From positions 1 through 17,649 of the forward strand of contig CAYZXU010000049.1 in NCBI GenBank assembly GCA_964482535.1: a stretch of DNA of 17,649 bases. Direction: 5' to 3'. Positions within the stretch are counted from its first letter, which is position 1, and each line of letters begins with the position of its first letter. The notes under the pieces were generated by a model, which saw only the letters and a list, made by a program, of their open reading frames with translations, searched no databases and was not told the origin of the DNA. A program made the translations under genes and the position numbers. Below are positions 1-7,633 of this stretch, piece by piece. The DNA is from CAYZXU01 sp964482535 (GTDB lineage: Bacteria; Desulfobacterota; Desulfobacteria; Desulfobacterales; BuS5).

Positions 1-674
1 GCCTGGATGTCTTTATGCGCTTTCAGCTTTGCTATAACAGCGCTTAAATCCGTGACTTTTTTATCGTAAACCTCACTTGCAACAATTTTGATGCCGAAAT
101 CAGGCGCATATTTTTTAAGCTGCCCTTTGCCTGCCTTGCCAAACCCTGTATTACCGCTTATTACTGCAATTTTGGAGATTTTCATCCTGTTCATCTCCAT
201 AAAAATTTTATGAGCGGCGTATTTATCGTTCTGGGGAGTCTTAAAAACATACTTTGCCACAGGATTTACTATTACTTCTGCAGCCGCACATGATAAAAGA
301 ATGGTTTTTCCTTCCTCACAGATTTTTTTAATTTTTAATGTCTCTCCGCTTGTTGAAGGGCCTATTATGGCAAAAACTTTTTTTTCTTCAATAAGCTGCC
401 TGGCAAAGGATATCGCTTTTTCAGGACTTCCGCCGGAATCTTTTATAATAAGCTCAATCTTGTTTCCGTTGATTCCTCCTGCTGCATTAATCTCTTCAGT
501 CAGCATCTCAATTGTTCTGGCTTCAGGTCCGCCAAGAAAGGATGCTCCTCCGGTTACAGCGAGAATAGCGCCTACTTTAATTGTTTTTTCCCTGGCGTCG
601 GCAGATGCAGGGGAAAACAACAGCATGCATAAAACAGCAACGATTGACACGCATGATAGAATTTTGAGTTTCAC
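1..674 (-). CDS. LivK-type ABC transporter substrate-binding protein (partial, C-terminus off the window edge)
   Basis: Periplasmic binding protein of a branched-chain amino-acid-type (HAAT) ABC transporter. The reading frame is open to base 1, so only about 224 N-terminal residues are visible. The start is a GTG at 672-674 preceded by an AAGGAG ribosome binding site at about 685-690. The N-terminus is a signal peptide with a basic MKLK start, a hydrophobic core and a probable cut after SPASA. The mature part has family hallmarks: KVGAILAVTGGASFLG at the start, then an INAAGGINGNKIELI stretch, AIIGPSTSG, and VISGNTGFGKAG. It is the last visible gene of the iorA-iorB-paaK-ACT operon, 40 bases after the ACT gene. 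By context the ligand may be an amino acid, aryl-acetate or other aromatic acid, but this is inference. The permease and ATPase genes would be expected beyond the window edge. Confidence 0.9.
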   Translation of the reverse strand, partial: MKLKILSCVSIVAVLCMLLFSPASADAREKTIKVGAILAVTGGASFLGGPEARTIEMLTEEINAAGGINGNKIELIIKDSGGSPEKAISFARQLIEEKKVFAIIGPSTSGETLKIKKICEEGKTILLSCAAAEVIVNPVAKYVFKTPQNDKYAAHKIFMEMNRMKISKIAVISGNTGFGKAGKGQLKKYAPDFGIKIVASEVYDKKVTDLSAVIAKLKAHKDIQ

Positions 675-714
675 TTTTTTTGTCTCCTTAATATTGAATA
701 AAATTTTTCCAGAC

Positions 715-1146
715 TCAAATTGCATAGACCTCGCTGCCAGGCAGAATTTTTACCCCTGCCCCTGTTAAGGTTTCAATGGCAGCATCAAGTTCGTCAAATC
801 TGAAGATAATAAGACCGCGCTTTCCATTTTTTTGCGAGAATGCATACATATATTCTATGTTGATTTTTGCATTTTTTATTATGTTAAGAACATTGGCCAG
901 TTCACCAGGAGTGTCTGCAACCTCAACTACCAGAACATCGGTTTTATTTGCGGTAAAAGCGTTTTCTTTAAGAACTTTTATCGCTTTTTCAGTATCGTTG
1001 ACAATAAGGCGCAAGATTCCGAAATCCGTTGTATCTGCTAAAGACATTGCCCGAATGTTAATATCATTTTCAGCCAGTACACTGGTTATTTCAGCCAGAC
1101 GGCCAAATTTATTTTCAAGAAATATTGCTATCTGTTCAACTTTCAT
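715..1146 (-). CDS. Tandem ACT-domain protein, probable amino-acid sensor
   Basis: A 143-residue cytosolic protein made of two ACT domains. The first covers roughly residues 1-70, beginning EQIAIFLENKFGRLAEITSVL with the usual G-R-L turn. The second covers roughly 71-143, beginning VVEVADTPGELANVLNIIK. ACT domains bind amino acids and usually dimerise. There is no catalytic domain attached. The gene starts 11 bases after the paaK stop and lies in the same operon. A stand-alone double-ACT protein next to iorAB and phenylacetate-CoA ligase is a common arrangement in anaerobes. The inferred role is feedback sensing of an aromatic or branched amino acid. Its target (enzyme or transporter) cannot be read from the sequence. 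Confidence 0.88.
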   Translation of the reverse strand: MKVEQIAIFLENKFGRLAEITSVLAENDINIRAMSLADTTDFGILRLIVNDTEKAIKVLKENAFTANKTDVLVVEVADTPGELANVLNIIKNAKINIEYMYAFSQKNGKRGLIIFRFDELDAAIETLTGAGVKILPGSEVYAI

Positions 1147-1157
1147 GATGCCCTCTC

Positions 1158-2459
1158 TTATAATTTGCGATTATCTATTACCCGAACAGCCTTTCCTTCG
1201 CTTCTCATAATTGTTTTAGGCTCAACCAGCTTTACCCTGCATGAAACTCCCAGTATGTTTTTAATATCTTCCCTGAGCTGTTTGCTCATATTTTCAAGAC
1301 TTTTCACTGCGTCTGAAAATATTTTTTCGCTGACTTCAACCTGGACTTCCATTGTGTCCAGAGAGCCTTCCCTGTTGACTATTATCTGGTAATGCGGTTC
1401 AATCCCTTTAACCCCCATCAAGATCTTTTCCACCTGCAGGGGAAATACATTTACACCTCTTATGATAAGCATATCATCTGTTCTTCCCTTGATTTTGCTC
1501 ATCCTTGCAAGAGTCCGGCCGCAGGTGCATGGCACATAGTTCAATGAAGAGATATCTCTTGTTCTGTAACGGATTACAGGGAAAGCCTCTTTGGTCAGGG
1601 ATGTAAAAACAAGTTCGCCGGTTTCGCCCTGAGCTTTTACTTCACCTGTATCAGGGTCTATTATTTCAGGCAAAAAATGATCTTCGCCAATATGAAGTCC
1701 GTTTTGCTCTTCTATGCATTCGGATGCTACTCCTGGACCGAGCACCTCACTTAAACCATAGATGTCCATGGCTTTAATGTCGAGTTTTTTTTCTATTTCC
1801 TGGCGTATTTCTTCGCTCCAGGGCTCTGCTCCCAAAACTCCTATGCGAAGTGGAAGGCTTGTGGGGTCAACCCCCTGCTCAGCCATAATCTCTGCTATAT
1901 TCAATGCATAGGATGGGGTGCATGTGATAACCGTTGAGCCGAAATCGCGCATAATCATAATCTGGCGCTGGGTATTTCCTCCTGAAATGGGTATTACAGT
2001 GGCGCCGAGATTTTCAGTGCCGTAATGAGCTCCGAGCCCTCCTGTAAAAAGGCCATACCCGTAAGCATTCTGAACCATATCACCTCTGTGTACGCCTGCC
2101 GCTGTGAGTGCTCTCGTCATCAGCTCTGACCAGGTTCTAATATCTCTCGCTGTATAACCCACAACAGTTGCCTGCCCGGTAGTGCCGGAGGAGGCATGAA
2201 CTCTGACAACCTGCTCCATGGGAACTGTAAACAGACCAAAGGGATAATTTTTTCTCAAATCTTCCTTTGTTGTAAAAGGAAGCATGCTCAAGTCTTTTAG
2301 TGTCTTAATATCTCCGGGAGTTACGCCGGCATCCTCCATCTTTTTTTTATAATAAGGGACTGTTGCATGAACCCTTGTGATAAGAGACTGAAGACGTTTT
2401 AACTGTATGGATTCCAGCGTTTCGCGAGGAAGTGTTTCATATTCCTCATTCCATATCAT
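1158..2459 (-). CDS. paaK: Phenylacetate-CoA ligase
   Basis: AMP-forming aryl-acetate:CoA ligase (EC 6.2.1.30 type), activating phenylacetate or a related aryl-acetate with ATP and CoA. At 433 residues it has the usual family length. Visible adenylate-forming motifs are the P-loop-like SSGTTG at residues 90-95, YGLSE at 234-238, the ribose-binding YRTRD at 298-302, the family-typical CTCGR at 311-315 and the hinge region GRTDDM at 325-330, followed by IRGVNVFP. The C-terminal domain ends with a lysine-containing EGK segment near residue 424. The ATG has an AAGGAA site just upstream. It lies 26 bases downstream of iorB, so it probably handles the aryl-acetyl-CoA and aryl-acetate made from aromatic amino acids. 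In that setting the reverse direction (thioester to free acid with ATP formation) is conceivable but not shown. Confidence 0.95.
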   Translation of the reverse strand: MIWNEEYETLPRETLESIQLKRLQSLITRVHATVPYYKKKMEDAGVTPGDIKTLKDLSMLPFTTKEDLRKNYPFGLFTVPMEQVVRVHASSGTTGQATVVGYTARDIRTWSELMTRALTAAGVHRGDMVQNAYGYGLFTGGLGAHYGTENLGATVIPISGGNTQRQIMIMRDFGSTVITCTPSYALNIAEIMAEQGVDPTSLPLRIGVLGAEPWSEEIRQEIEKKLDIKAMDIYGLSEVLGPGVASECIEEQNGLHIGEDHFLPEIIDPDTGEVKAQGETGELVFTSLTKEAFPVIRYRTRDISSLNYVPCTCGRTLARMSKIKGRTDDMLIIRGVNVFPLQVEKILMGVKGIEPHYQIIVNREGSLDTMEVQVEVSEKIFSDAVKSLENMSKQLREDIKNILGVSCRVKLVEPKTIMRSEGKAVRVIDNRKL

Positions 2460-2485
2460 AATATATTTCCTTTTCGTTAATTTAA

Positions 2486-3067
2486 TTAAGTTCCGGCTAA
2501 TTTCCGGCCTTTTCTGAACGCTTTTATATTTTCATCCACCTTCCTCGGTATATGCTCGGTAATTACCTTGATAAAAACCTCTTCAGGTACAGGAAGATAA
2601 GCAGACAGTACTCCCACAAGAGCGATATTAGCCGTTCTGATTTCGCCAACAGATTTGGCTATGGCAAAACCGTCAGCAGGAATATATTCAATTTTTCTTT
2701 TTTCCAGCTCCTTAAGTATATTCTCAGGATATTCCATTTTACCTGTGGCAACTCCAGGGGGAAGTATCTTTTGTGTATTTACTATTACCCTGCTGTCTGT
2801 ATTTAAAAAAGGGAGATATCTGACAGCTTCAATGATTTCAAATGCAAGCTCTATATCAGCCGTTCCAGGATCAATAAGCGGCGAATATACTTTATCGCCA
2901 TATCTTAGATGGGCAACAACAGAACCCCCCCGCTGAGCCATGCCGTGTACCTCACTCTTTTTTACATCAAACCCGGCTTCAATCAGACCATAGGCTGTTA
3001 TTTCGCTGGCCAGCAGAATTCCCTGACCGCCCACACCGCAAAAGAGTATATTTCCATTCTCTTTCAT
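2486..3067 (-). CDS. iorB: Indolepyruvate:ferredoxin oxidoreductase, beta subunit
   Basis: The small subunit of IorAB, 193 residues, the usual length. It is the gamma-type domain of the 2-oxoacid oxidoreductase superfamily. The diagnostic N-terminus ILFCGVGGQGILLASEI is at residues 7-23, followed by the conserved HGMAQRGGSVVAHLR region at about residues 41-55. With IorA it converts aryl-pyruvates (indolepyruvate, phenylpyruvate, hydroxyphenylpyruvate) plus CoA to aryl-acetyl-CoA and CO2, reducing ferredoxin. It starts only 3 bases after the iorA stop, and its AGGAG site is inside the end of iorA, so translation is probably coupled. A run of seven C at about 2924-2930 lies inside the gene without breaking the frame. 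Confidence 0.95.
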   Translation of the reverse strand: MKENGNILFCGVGGQGILLASEITAYGLIEAGFDVKKSEVHGMAQRGGSVVAHLRYGDKVYSPLIDPGTADIELAFEIIEAVRYLPFLNTDSRVIVNTQKILPPGVATGKMEYPENILKELEKRKIEYIPADGFAIAKSVGEIRTANIALVGVLSAYLPVPEEVFIKVITEHIPRKVDENIKAFRKGRKLAGT

Positions 3068-3070
3068 TTT

Positions 3071-4894
3071 TTATATCTCCTTTTTAGTAATGGCTTCAAA
3101 TTTACAAAGAGTTACGCATTGACCGCAGCCATCACAGAGCAGCTCATCTATCCGGGCATACCCTTTTTGCTTTTTCTTTTTAAGACCCAGCTTTTCAGCA
3201 TCCAGCGCTGTTACAGGGTTCCATTGTATGGCAGGACATCCAAGCTTGAGGCACGCTCCGCATCCTGTGCATTCTTTAAGATCAGTTGTGCAGGGAGCTT
3301 TTTTATCCTTTTTTGCCTCGGGCAGAAGAACACATGGCGCCTGAGCAATAATAACCGAGGGCTCTGGCCTGTCTATCTCCTGCTTAAGAATTTTGTAAGT
3401 TGACTCTATATCATGGGGGTTAACCTTAACCACATTTTTTACGCCTATTGCGAGACAAAGCTTTTCAAAATCAAGGGCAGGCGCAGCATCGCCCTGAAGC
3501 GTAACACCTGTTGCAGGATTCGGCTGATGACCGGTCATGGCTGTTGTACGGTTGTCTAATATAATCACTGTGGAATATCCGTTGTTGTAAACTATATTAA
3601 CAAGCCCTGTTATTCCTGAATGGATAAAGGTGGAATCACCAATAACCGCAACCATTTTTCCAATCCCTTTTTCTCCCATGGCTTTACTCATACCGTGTGA
3701 TACACCTATGCTTGCTCCCATGCAGACACATGAATCAATGGCAGACAAGGGAGGAAGAAAACCAAGGGTATAGCAGCCAATGTCTCCGGCAACAAAAACA
3801 TCGAGTTTTGACAAGTTATAAAAAATGCCCCTGTGGGGACATCCCGGACACATATTGGGCGGCCTTGGGGGAAGCTCAACAGAATCAAAAACAGTCTGGT
3901 TTTTAATTGGGTCAATTGCGTTTTTAATGATAAACTGGTTCAGCTCTCCTATTGCAGGAATTACCTCTTTGCCCTTACAATCTATGCCCATCGCCTTTAT
4001 GTGAAGTTCAAAAAAAGGATCGAGCTCTTCAACAATATAAAGCTCATCAACCTGATCTGCAAAGCTTTTAATCATTTTTTCAGGCATGGGCCAGGTCATG
4101 CCGAGTTTGAGTATGGAGGCTTCCGGGAAAGCGTTTTTAACGTAAAGGTAGGAGATTCCCCCTGTGATAAAACCGGTTTTTTTATCGCCCCATTCAATGC
4201 GGTTATATGAAAATGTTTCCGCAAAATTTTCTAATTTTTTCAGCCGTTTTTCCAGTTCAACACGCTGTTTTCTGGCATTTGCAGGAAGCATGACAAGTTT
4301 GCCCGGGTCTTTAACTATACCGGCTTTTACACTTGAAGCCTCTTTATTGCCTGTTGAAACAAGACCCTTTACATGGGATACTCTCGTTGTAACCCTGAGA
4401 AGAACAGGAGAGCCGAACTCCTCGCTTATGGAAAAAGCTTTTTTTAAAAATTCTTTTGCCTCTGAAGGATCAGAAGGCTCCAACATGGGCATCTTTGCTG
4501 CAAATGCATAATTCCTGTTATCCTGTTCATTCTGTGAGCTGTGCATTTCAGGGTCATCGGCAGTTATTATAACAAGGCCGCCGCGGCTGCCTGTGTATGA
4601 GGCTGTAAACAGGGGGTCTGCCGCAACATTAACTCCCACATGTTTCATAGTAGCCAATGCCCTGACTCCGGCAAATGAAGCGCCAATGGCAACTTCCAGC
4701 GCCACTTTTTCATTTGGAGCCCATTCGGAATATACATCTTTATATGTCGCAAGGTTTTCCAGTATTTCCGTTGAAGGTGTCCCTGGATAGCCTGACGCAA
4801 CCTTAACGCCTGCCTCAGATGCACCCAGGGCAATGGCCTCATTTCCTGAAAGCCAGAAATTGTCATTATTGTTTCGATTATTTTTTTTAATCAC
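3071..4894 (-). CDS. iorA: Indolepyruvate:ferredoxin oxidoreductase, alpha subunit
   Basis: The large subunit of IorAB, 607 residues from the start chosen here. The N-terminal pyrimidine domain has SGYPGTPSTE at about 34-43 and a conserved Glu near 67. The thiamine-diphosphate domain shows PGCPHRG, GDIGCYTLG and GDSTFIHSG followed by a VYNN stretch. The C-terminus holds two 4Fe-4S motifs: Cys542, 545, 548, 553 and Cys587, 590, 593, 597. I place the start at GTG 4892-4894 because an AAGGA site lies at 4902-4906, seven bases upstream. The longer frame to TTG 4924 has no ribosome binding site. The residues after the chosen start are Asn/Lys-rich before the WLSGNEA homology begins. It is the first gene of the operon, which likely serves aromatic amino-acid breakdown and is oxygen-sensitive. 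Confidence 0.95.
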   Translation of the reverse strand: MIKKNNRNNNDNFWLSGNEAIALGASEAGVKVASGYPGTPSTEILENLATYKDVYSEWAPNEKVALEVAIGASFAGVRALATMKHVGVNVAADPLFTASYTGSRGGLVIITADDPEMHSSQNEQDNRNYAFAAKMPMLEPSDPSEAKEFLKKAFSISEEFGSPVLLRVTTRVSHVKGLVSTGNKEASSVKAGIVKDPGKLVMLPANARKQRVELEKRLKKLENFAETFSYNRIEWGDKKTGFITGGISYLYVKNAFPEASILKLGMTWPMPEKMIKSFADQVDELYIVEELDPFFELHIKAMGIDCKGKEVIPAIGELNQFIIKNAIDPIKNQTVFDSVELPPRPPNMCPGCPHRGIFYNLSKLDVFVAGDIGCYTLGFLPPLSAIDSCVCMGASIGVSHGMSKAMGEKGIGKMVAVIGDSTFIHSGITGLVNIVYNNGYSTVIILDNRTTAMTGHQPNPATGVTLQGDAAPALDFEKLCLAIGVKNVVKVNPHDIESTYKILKQEIDRPEPSVIIAQAPCVLLPEAKKDKKAPCTTDLKECTGCGACLKLGCPAIQWNPVTALDAEKLGLKKKKQKGYARIDELLCDGCGQCVTLCKFEAITKKEI

Positions 4895-4984
4895 GTATTT
4901 TTCCTTAAAATCCAAAAGGTTCAAGTAAAAAAATAAATTTTATACACCATAATGGGTGGTCAAATTACTTGCTTTTTGCGGCAG

Positions 4985-5014
4985 ATGATATATGAAATCA
5001 TAAATTTGTGTCAA
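4985..5014 (-). promoter_or_regulatory. Sigma-70-like promoter of the iorA operon
   Basis: On the minus strand a perfect TTGACA (5014-5009) is followed after 18 bases by TATCAT (4990-4985), one mismatch from the -10 consensus. A TATATC at 16-base spacing is an alternative. Transcription would start about 85 bases before the GTG of iorA. The 4895-5107 gap also separates iorA from the divergent porin. No sigma-54 motif is seen here. Confidence 0.55.
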
Positions 5015-5107
5015 GGAGAAAACAGGTTTAAACAGGCACCAGGAAATTAAAAACTGATTTTTAATTTCATTATACTAATTTTTTTAAATAAGGAGATAGA
5101 CAAAAAG

Positions 5108-6397
5108 ATGAAAAAATGTTTGTTGTTATTTTTGGTTGTTTTGCTGGCAACTCCGGCATTTGCATTTGAGGTTTCAGATTTAAAATTTGGCGGCCAGGTA
5201 AGAATGCGCGGGTATAATCTTCAGAATATGTGGGACTTGGACGATGATAAAGACGGAGACAACTGGTCTGTTTTCAGACTTAAAACAAGCCTTTATGTGA
5301 GCATGGCTCTTGATGAGGATGTTACAGGATATGTGAGAATATCAAATCAGAACTACGGTGAAGGCGTCAGCTATGATGAAGATAATAAAAGTAATAAGAC
5401 TTTTGTAGATAATGCCTATATTAATGTAGATAATTTTTTTAAACTTCCCGTAACCGTCAGAATCGGACGTCAGAACATTATGTATGGATCAGGCTTTGTG
5501 CTTTTTGACGGCAACTCTCAGTTTGCCTCAACATCCATATTTTTAGACGGTGTAAAGGCAAGCTGGCATATCACGGATAAGATGCAGCTTGATGGCCTTT
5601 ATTTCAAGGATGAGGAGAATGACCGTGACAACGATGCCGATGACGACATAACCCTTGCAGGTGTATATTTTACGAATAAGGAATGCCCTTTAACAGGCGC
5701 TAAGCAGGAACTCTATATCTTAAACAGAAAGGACGACAATCTTGATAAAGATATTATCATGTATGGCATGAGAATATCTGACAAATTTGCCTTTGGTCTT
5801 GATTATTCCGCTGAAGTTGCAATACAAAAGGGTGATTTTTCATCTACGGAAGACCAGGACGCACTTGGCTATAAGCTTGATTTAGGGTATACTGTTAACA
5901 AATGTACTGTTAAACCCAGATTTTATCTTGGGTATGTAGCCTTGAGTGGTGATGAAGACCCCAATGATTCCGACAATGAGTCATGGGATGTTTTTTATGG
6001 TGGATGGCCCCAGTTCGGCGACCTGCTTGCCTGGAGGTATCTTAATATAGGTGATGGTAATAATATTACACATTATGATCCAAACTATAACAAAGGCAGC
6101 AGCACAGGCGGCGAAGCAGTTTATTCCAATATAGAGATGGCCACAATAGGGGCAAGCGCTGTTTTTTTTGAAAAACTTTCAGCCAATATATCATATTCCC
6201 TGCTTACTGCTGATGAAACAATAAATGGCATTGATGATGATCTTGGCGATTATTATCAGCTCAAACTTAAGTACAAATACTCAAAAGCCTTGAGTTTTTC
6301 TGTCTATGCGGCAATGATAGATCCTGGCGACGCTTTTGATGGCGTTGATAATGATGATGCCACTGAAATTTACTGGGAAGCTGATTTGAGATTTTAA
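5108..6397 (+). CDS. Outer-membrane beta-barrel porin
   Basis: A secreted 429-residue protein. The first 19 residues form a classic signal peptide (MKKC, a leucine/valine-rich core, cut after PAFA). Cys4 is not in a lipobox, so this is not a lipoprotein. The mature chain has alternating beta-strand patterning with many aromatic residues, repeated Asp/Asn-rich turns (for example DDDKDGDN near residues 44-51), and ends in DLRF. A terminal Phe is the usual BAM recognition signal. The GGQVRMRGYNL opening and RIGRQNIMYGSG in the first third resemble alginate-export/porin-like barrels of deltaproteobacteria. Substrate is unknown. It is divergent from iorA, has an AAGGAG site at 5090-5095 and a possible -10 TATACT at 5071-5076 with no convincing -35. 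A terminator follows at 6414-6458. Confidence 0.88.
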   Translation: MKKCLLLFLVVLLATPAFAFEVSDLKFGGQVRMRGYNLQNMWDLDDDKDGDNWSVFRLKTSLYVSMALDEDVTGYVRISNQNYGEGVSYDEDNKSNKTFVDNAYINVDNFFKLPVTVRIGRQNIMYGSGFVLFDGNSQFASTSIFLDGVKASWHITDKMQLDGLYFKDEENDRDNDADDDITLAGVYFTNKECPLTGAKQELYILNRKDDNLDKDIIMYGMRISDKFAFGLDYSAEVAIQKGDFSSTEDQDALGYKLDLGYTVNKCTVKPRFYLGYVALSGDEDPNDSDNESWDVFYGGWPQFGDLLAWRYLNIGDGNNITHYDPNYNKGSSTGGEAVYSNIEMATIGASAVFFEKLSANISYSLLTADETINGIDDDLGDYYQLKLKYKYSKALSFSVYAAMIDPGDAFDGVDNDDATEIYWEADLRF

Positions 6398-6413
6398 AAA
6401 AAATTAAGTTTAA

Positions 6414-6458
6414 GCCTGGTTTTGTATGCAATAACTGCAAAACCAGGCCAGACTTTTT
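6414..6458 (+). terminator. Rho-independent terminator after the porin gene
   Basis: A perfect 11-base-pair stem, GCCTGGTTTTG (6414-6424) with CAAAACCAGGC (6438-6448), has a 13-base loop and is followed within six bases by five T (6454-6458). It sits 17 bases after the porin stop codon. Confidence 0.85.
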
Positions 6459-6488
6459 GGCGCTCCTTATCTTTAGGATATAATAAAT

Positions 6489-6926
6489 TTGATATTTTAT
6501 GACGGCACATACAGGCTTTGCAGAAAGAAATGTGATAGTGCAAGAGGCGCCGGCATTAAAAATGCTGATAAATATGCCTGTGCGTGGAGAATAAGAATTA
6601 TCGATTTTTCCTTGAGCCAGCCGGAATTTAAACATCTGCGTCCCTATGCCGTGGTAGCCGTTCAGACTGGTGAACCTTTTTTTAAAATCAGTTGCGCTGA
6701 AAGCATTGGAAAAAGGATATGCAAAGATTTTAATCTGGATCCATGCAGAGTTTTATGGATAGAATTTTTAAAAAATAAAACAGATAAATGCCTTACGGCA
6801 ACTTTTAAACAAAAGTCAGGTTTCGGCCATGGGGCATATTATCATGTAAACTGGCGGCCGGCAGCTTCTAATGAGATTGCGGCAATCAGGCCTTTTATTT
6901 CTGAAGCAGGCCATGGAATACTTTAA
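6489..6926 (+). CDS. Conserved-looking hypothetical protein, 145 residues
   Basis: I do not recognise the family. The frame runs from TTG 6489-6491 to the stop at 6924-6926 and has no in-frame ATG. It looks coding: balanced amino-acid use, a compact core (WRIRIIDFSL, LRPYAVVAVQTG, FKISCAESIGKRI, CRVLWIEFL) and a C-terminal YYHVNWRPAASNEIAAIRPF. Four cysteines lie in the first 31 residues or so, including CRKKC. There is no signal peptide or membrane segment, so it is probably cytosolic. AGGA at 6475-6478 is a weak, distant ribosome binding site. A TATAAT at 6479-6484 with TTGGCG 16 bases upstream could be a promoter, but it would start transcription almost at the TTG. The start is therefore uncertain. 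It follows the porin terminator and stands alone. Confidence 0.6.
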   Translation: MIFYDGTYRLCRKKCDSARGAGIKNADKYACAWRIRIIDFSLSQPEFKHLRPYAVVAVQTGEPFFKISCAESIGKRICKDFNLDPCRVLWIEFLKNKTDKCLTATFKQKSGFGHGAYYHVNWRPAASNEIAAIRPFISEAGHGIL

Positions 6927-7015
6927 AAAAAACAGAATGTAAATTTTCTAAAAGCCCTGCCTGAATTTTATCCAGGTCTTCCTTGATTATTGCCGCAAAC
7001 AGTGTCTCAAATGAT

Positions 7016-7044
7016 TTGTCAAAAGCGCAGCAGTATATTAAAAT
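7016..7044 (+). promoter_or_regulatory. Sigma-70 promoter of the PilZ gene
   Basis: TTGTCA (7016-7021), a 17-base spacer and TAAAAT (7039-7044): each hexamer is one mismatch from consensus at ideal spacing. Transcription would begin near 7051, about 19 bases before the ATG at 7070. This also argues against the longer TTG start at 6983, which would lie upstream of the promoter. Confidence 0.65.
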
Positions 7045-7069
7045 ATGTATTTATATTAAGGTAAAAAAC

Positions 7070-7459
7070 ATGATTAATTCACGCCAGGAGAATGAAGCAA
7101 CAAATTTGAGTGAAAGTTTATTTAAATTAATAAAAGAGGTTATGCCGGAAGATGAGCAGATATCTCTTTTGGAAGCGTTGGAGGCAAGAAAAAATACACG
7201 CAGGGACAGCCCAAGAAAAAAATATTCCATGGATATAAACTATAGCACAGAGGGATCTGAATATCAGGGTTATCTTAGAAATTTAAGTGTTAGCGGAGTT
7301 TTTATTGAAATTGATGAATTTGATGACAGCATAGAAGATTTGACCCAGGGTCAAAAAATTTTCATGACCATTCCCGATACCGGTCATAACAAATATGTGA
7401 AGGCAAAGGGAACCATCGTGAGAATATCCAGCGATGGTGTAGGTGTAAAATTTGGTTGA
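7070..7459 (+). CDS. PilZ-domain c-di-GMP-binding protein
   Basis: A 129-residue cytosolic protein. Residues 1-40 are an acidic, probably helical leader (ESLFKLIKEVMPEDEQISLLEALEAR is divided around residues 15-40). Residues 44-129 are a PilZ domain. The c-di-GMP motif pair is present: RxxxR as R45-DSP-R49, and NLSVSG at 71-76, the [D/N]xSxxG signature. The domain closes with GTIVRISSDGVGVKFG, which is typical of PilZ barrels. Start ATG 7070 has AAGGT seven bases upstream and a good promoter before it. No output domain is fused, so it probably acts by binding a partner such as a motility, secretion or polysaccharide component. It is monocistronic; a large inverted repeat begins four bases after its stop. 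Confidence 0.85.
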   Translation: MINSRQENEATNLSESLFKLIKEVMPEDEQISLLEALEARKNTRRDSPRKKYSMDINYSTEGSEYQGYLRNLSVSGVFIEIDEFDDSIEDLTQGQKIFMTIPDTGHNKYVKAKGTIVRISSDGVGVKFG

Positions 7460-7462
7460 CAA

Positions 7463-7611
7463 GCTGAGCCAGGTTCAAAACGCTCCCTTTCGCCCGATCT
7501 GTGGCGTCAGGAAAAAATTTTAATCCTCGAAATACGGGAATGTATTCCTGCGGTTAAACTTTTTGCCTTTCTTGACCTCGAACGAAATTGAACATTTTGA
7601 ATCGGCTCAGC
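7463..7611. repeat. 149-base imperfect palindrome with terminal inverted repeats (MITE-like or extragenic foldback)
   Basis: The left end reads GCTGAGCC then AGGTTCAAAA (7463-7480). The right end (7595-7611) is, in reverse complement, GCTGAGCC then GATTCAAAA, so the termini match over about 17 bases with one gap and one substitution. Symmetry continues inward: AAAAATTTTAA (7513-7523) pairs with TTAAACTTTTT (7554-7564) with one mismatch, and AATAC (7531-7535) pairs with GTATT (7542-7546). All three pairs share a centre near 7537-7539. No coding frame and no clear target-site duplication are seen. It occupies most of the gap between the PilZ gene and the crotonase gene and ends six bases before the crotonase ribosome binding site. 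Confidence 0.7.
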
Positions 7612-7633
7612 ACTAAAGGAGGTTTTTTTGTTT

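Noticed and set aside
301..768. 155-codon plus-strand frame at the window start
   Set aside because: It is antisense to the LivK signal peptide and mature domain, which have clear homology and a ribosome binding site.
4895..4924. Longer iorA start at TTG 4924
   Set aside because: No ribosome binding site precedes it, while GTG 4894 has AAGGA at good spacing.
4985..5001. ATGAT/ATCAT dyad in the iorA-porin gap as an operator
   Set aside because: Five-base arms in AT-rich sequence overlapping the -10 box are expected by chance; no second copy is seen.
6983..7069. N-terminal extension of the PilZ protein from TTG 6983
   Set aside because: It lies upstream of and across the predicted promoter and has no ribosome binding site.
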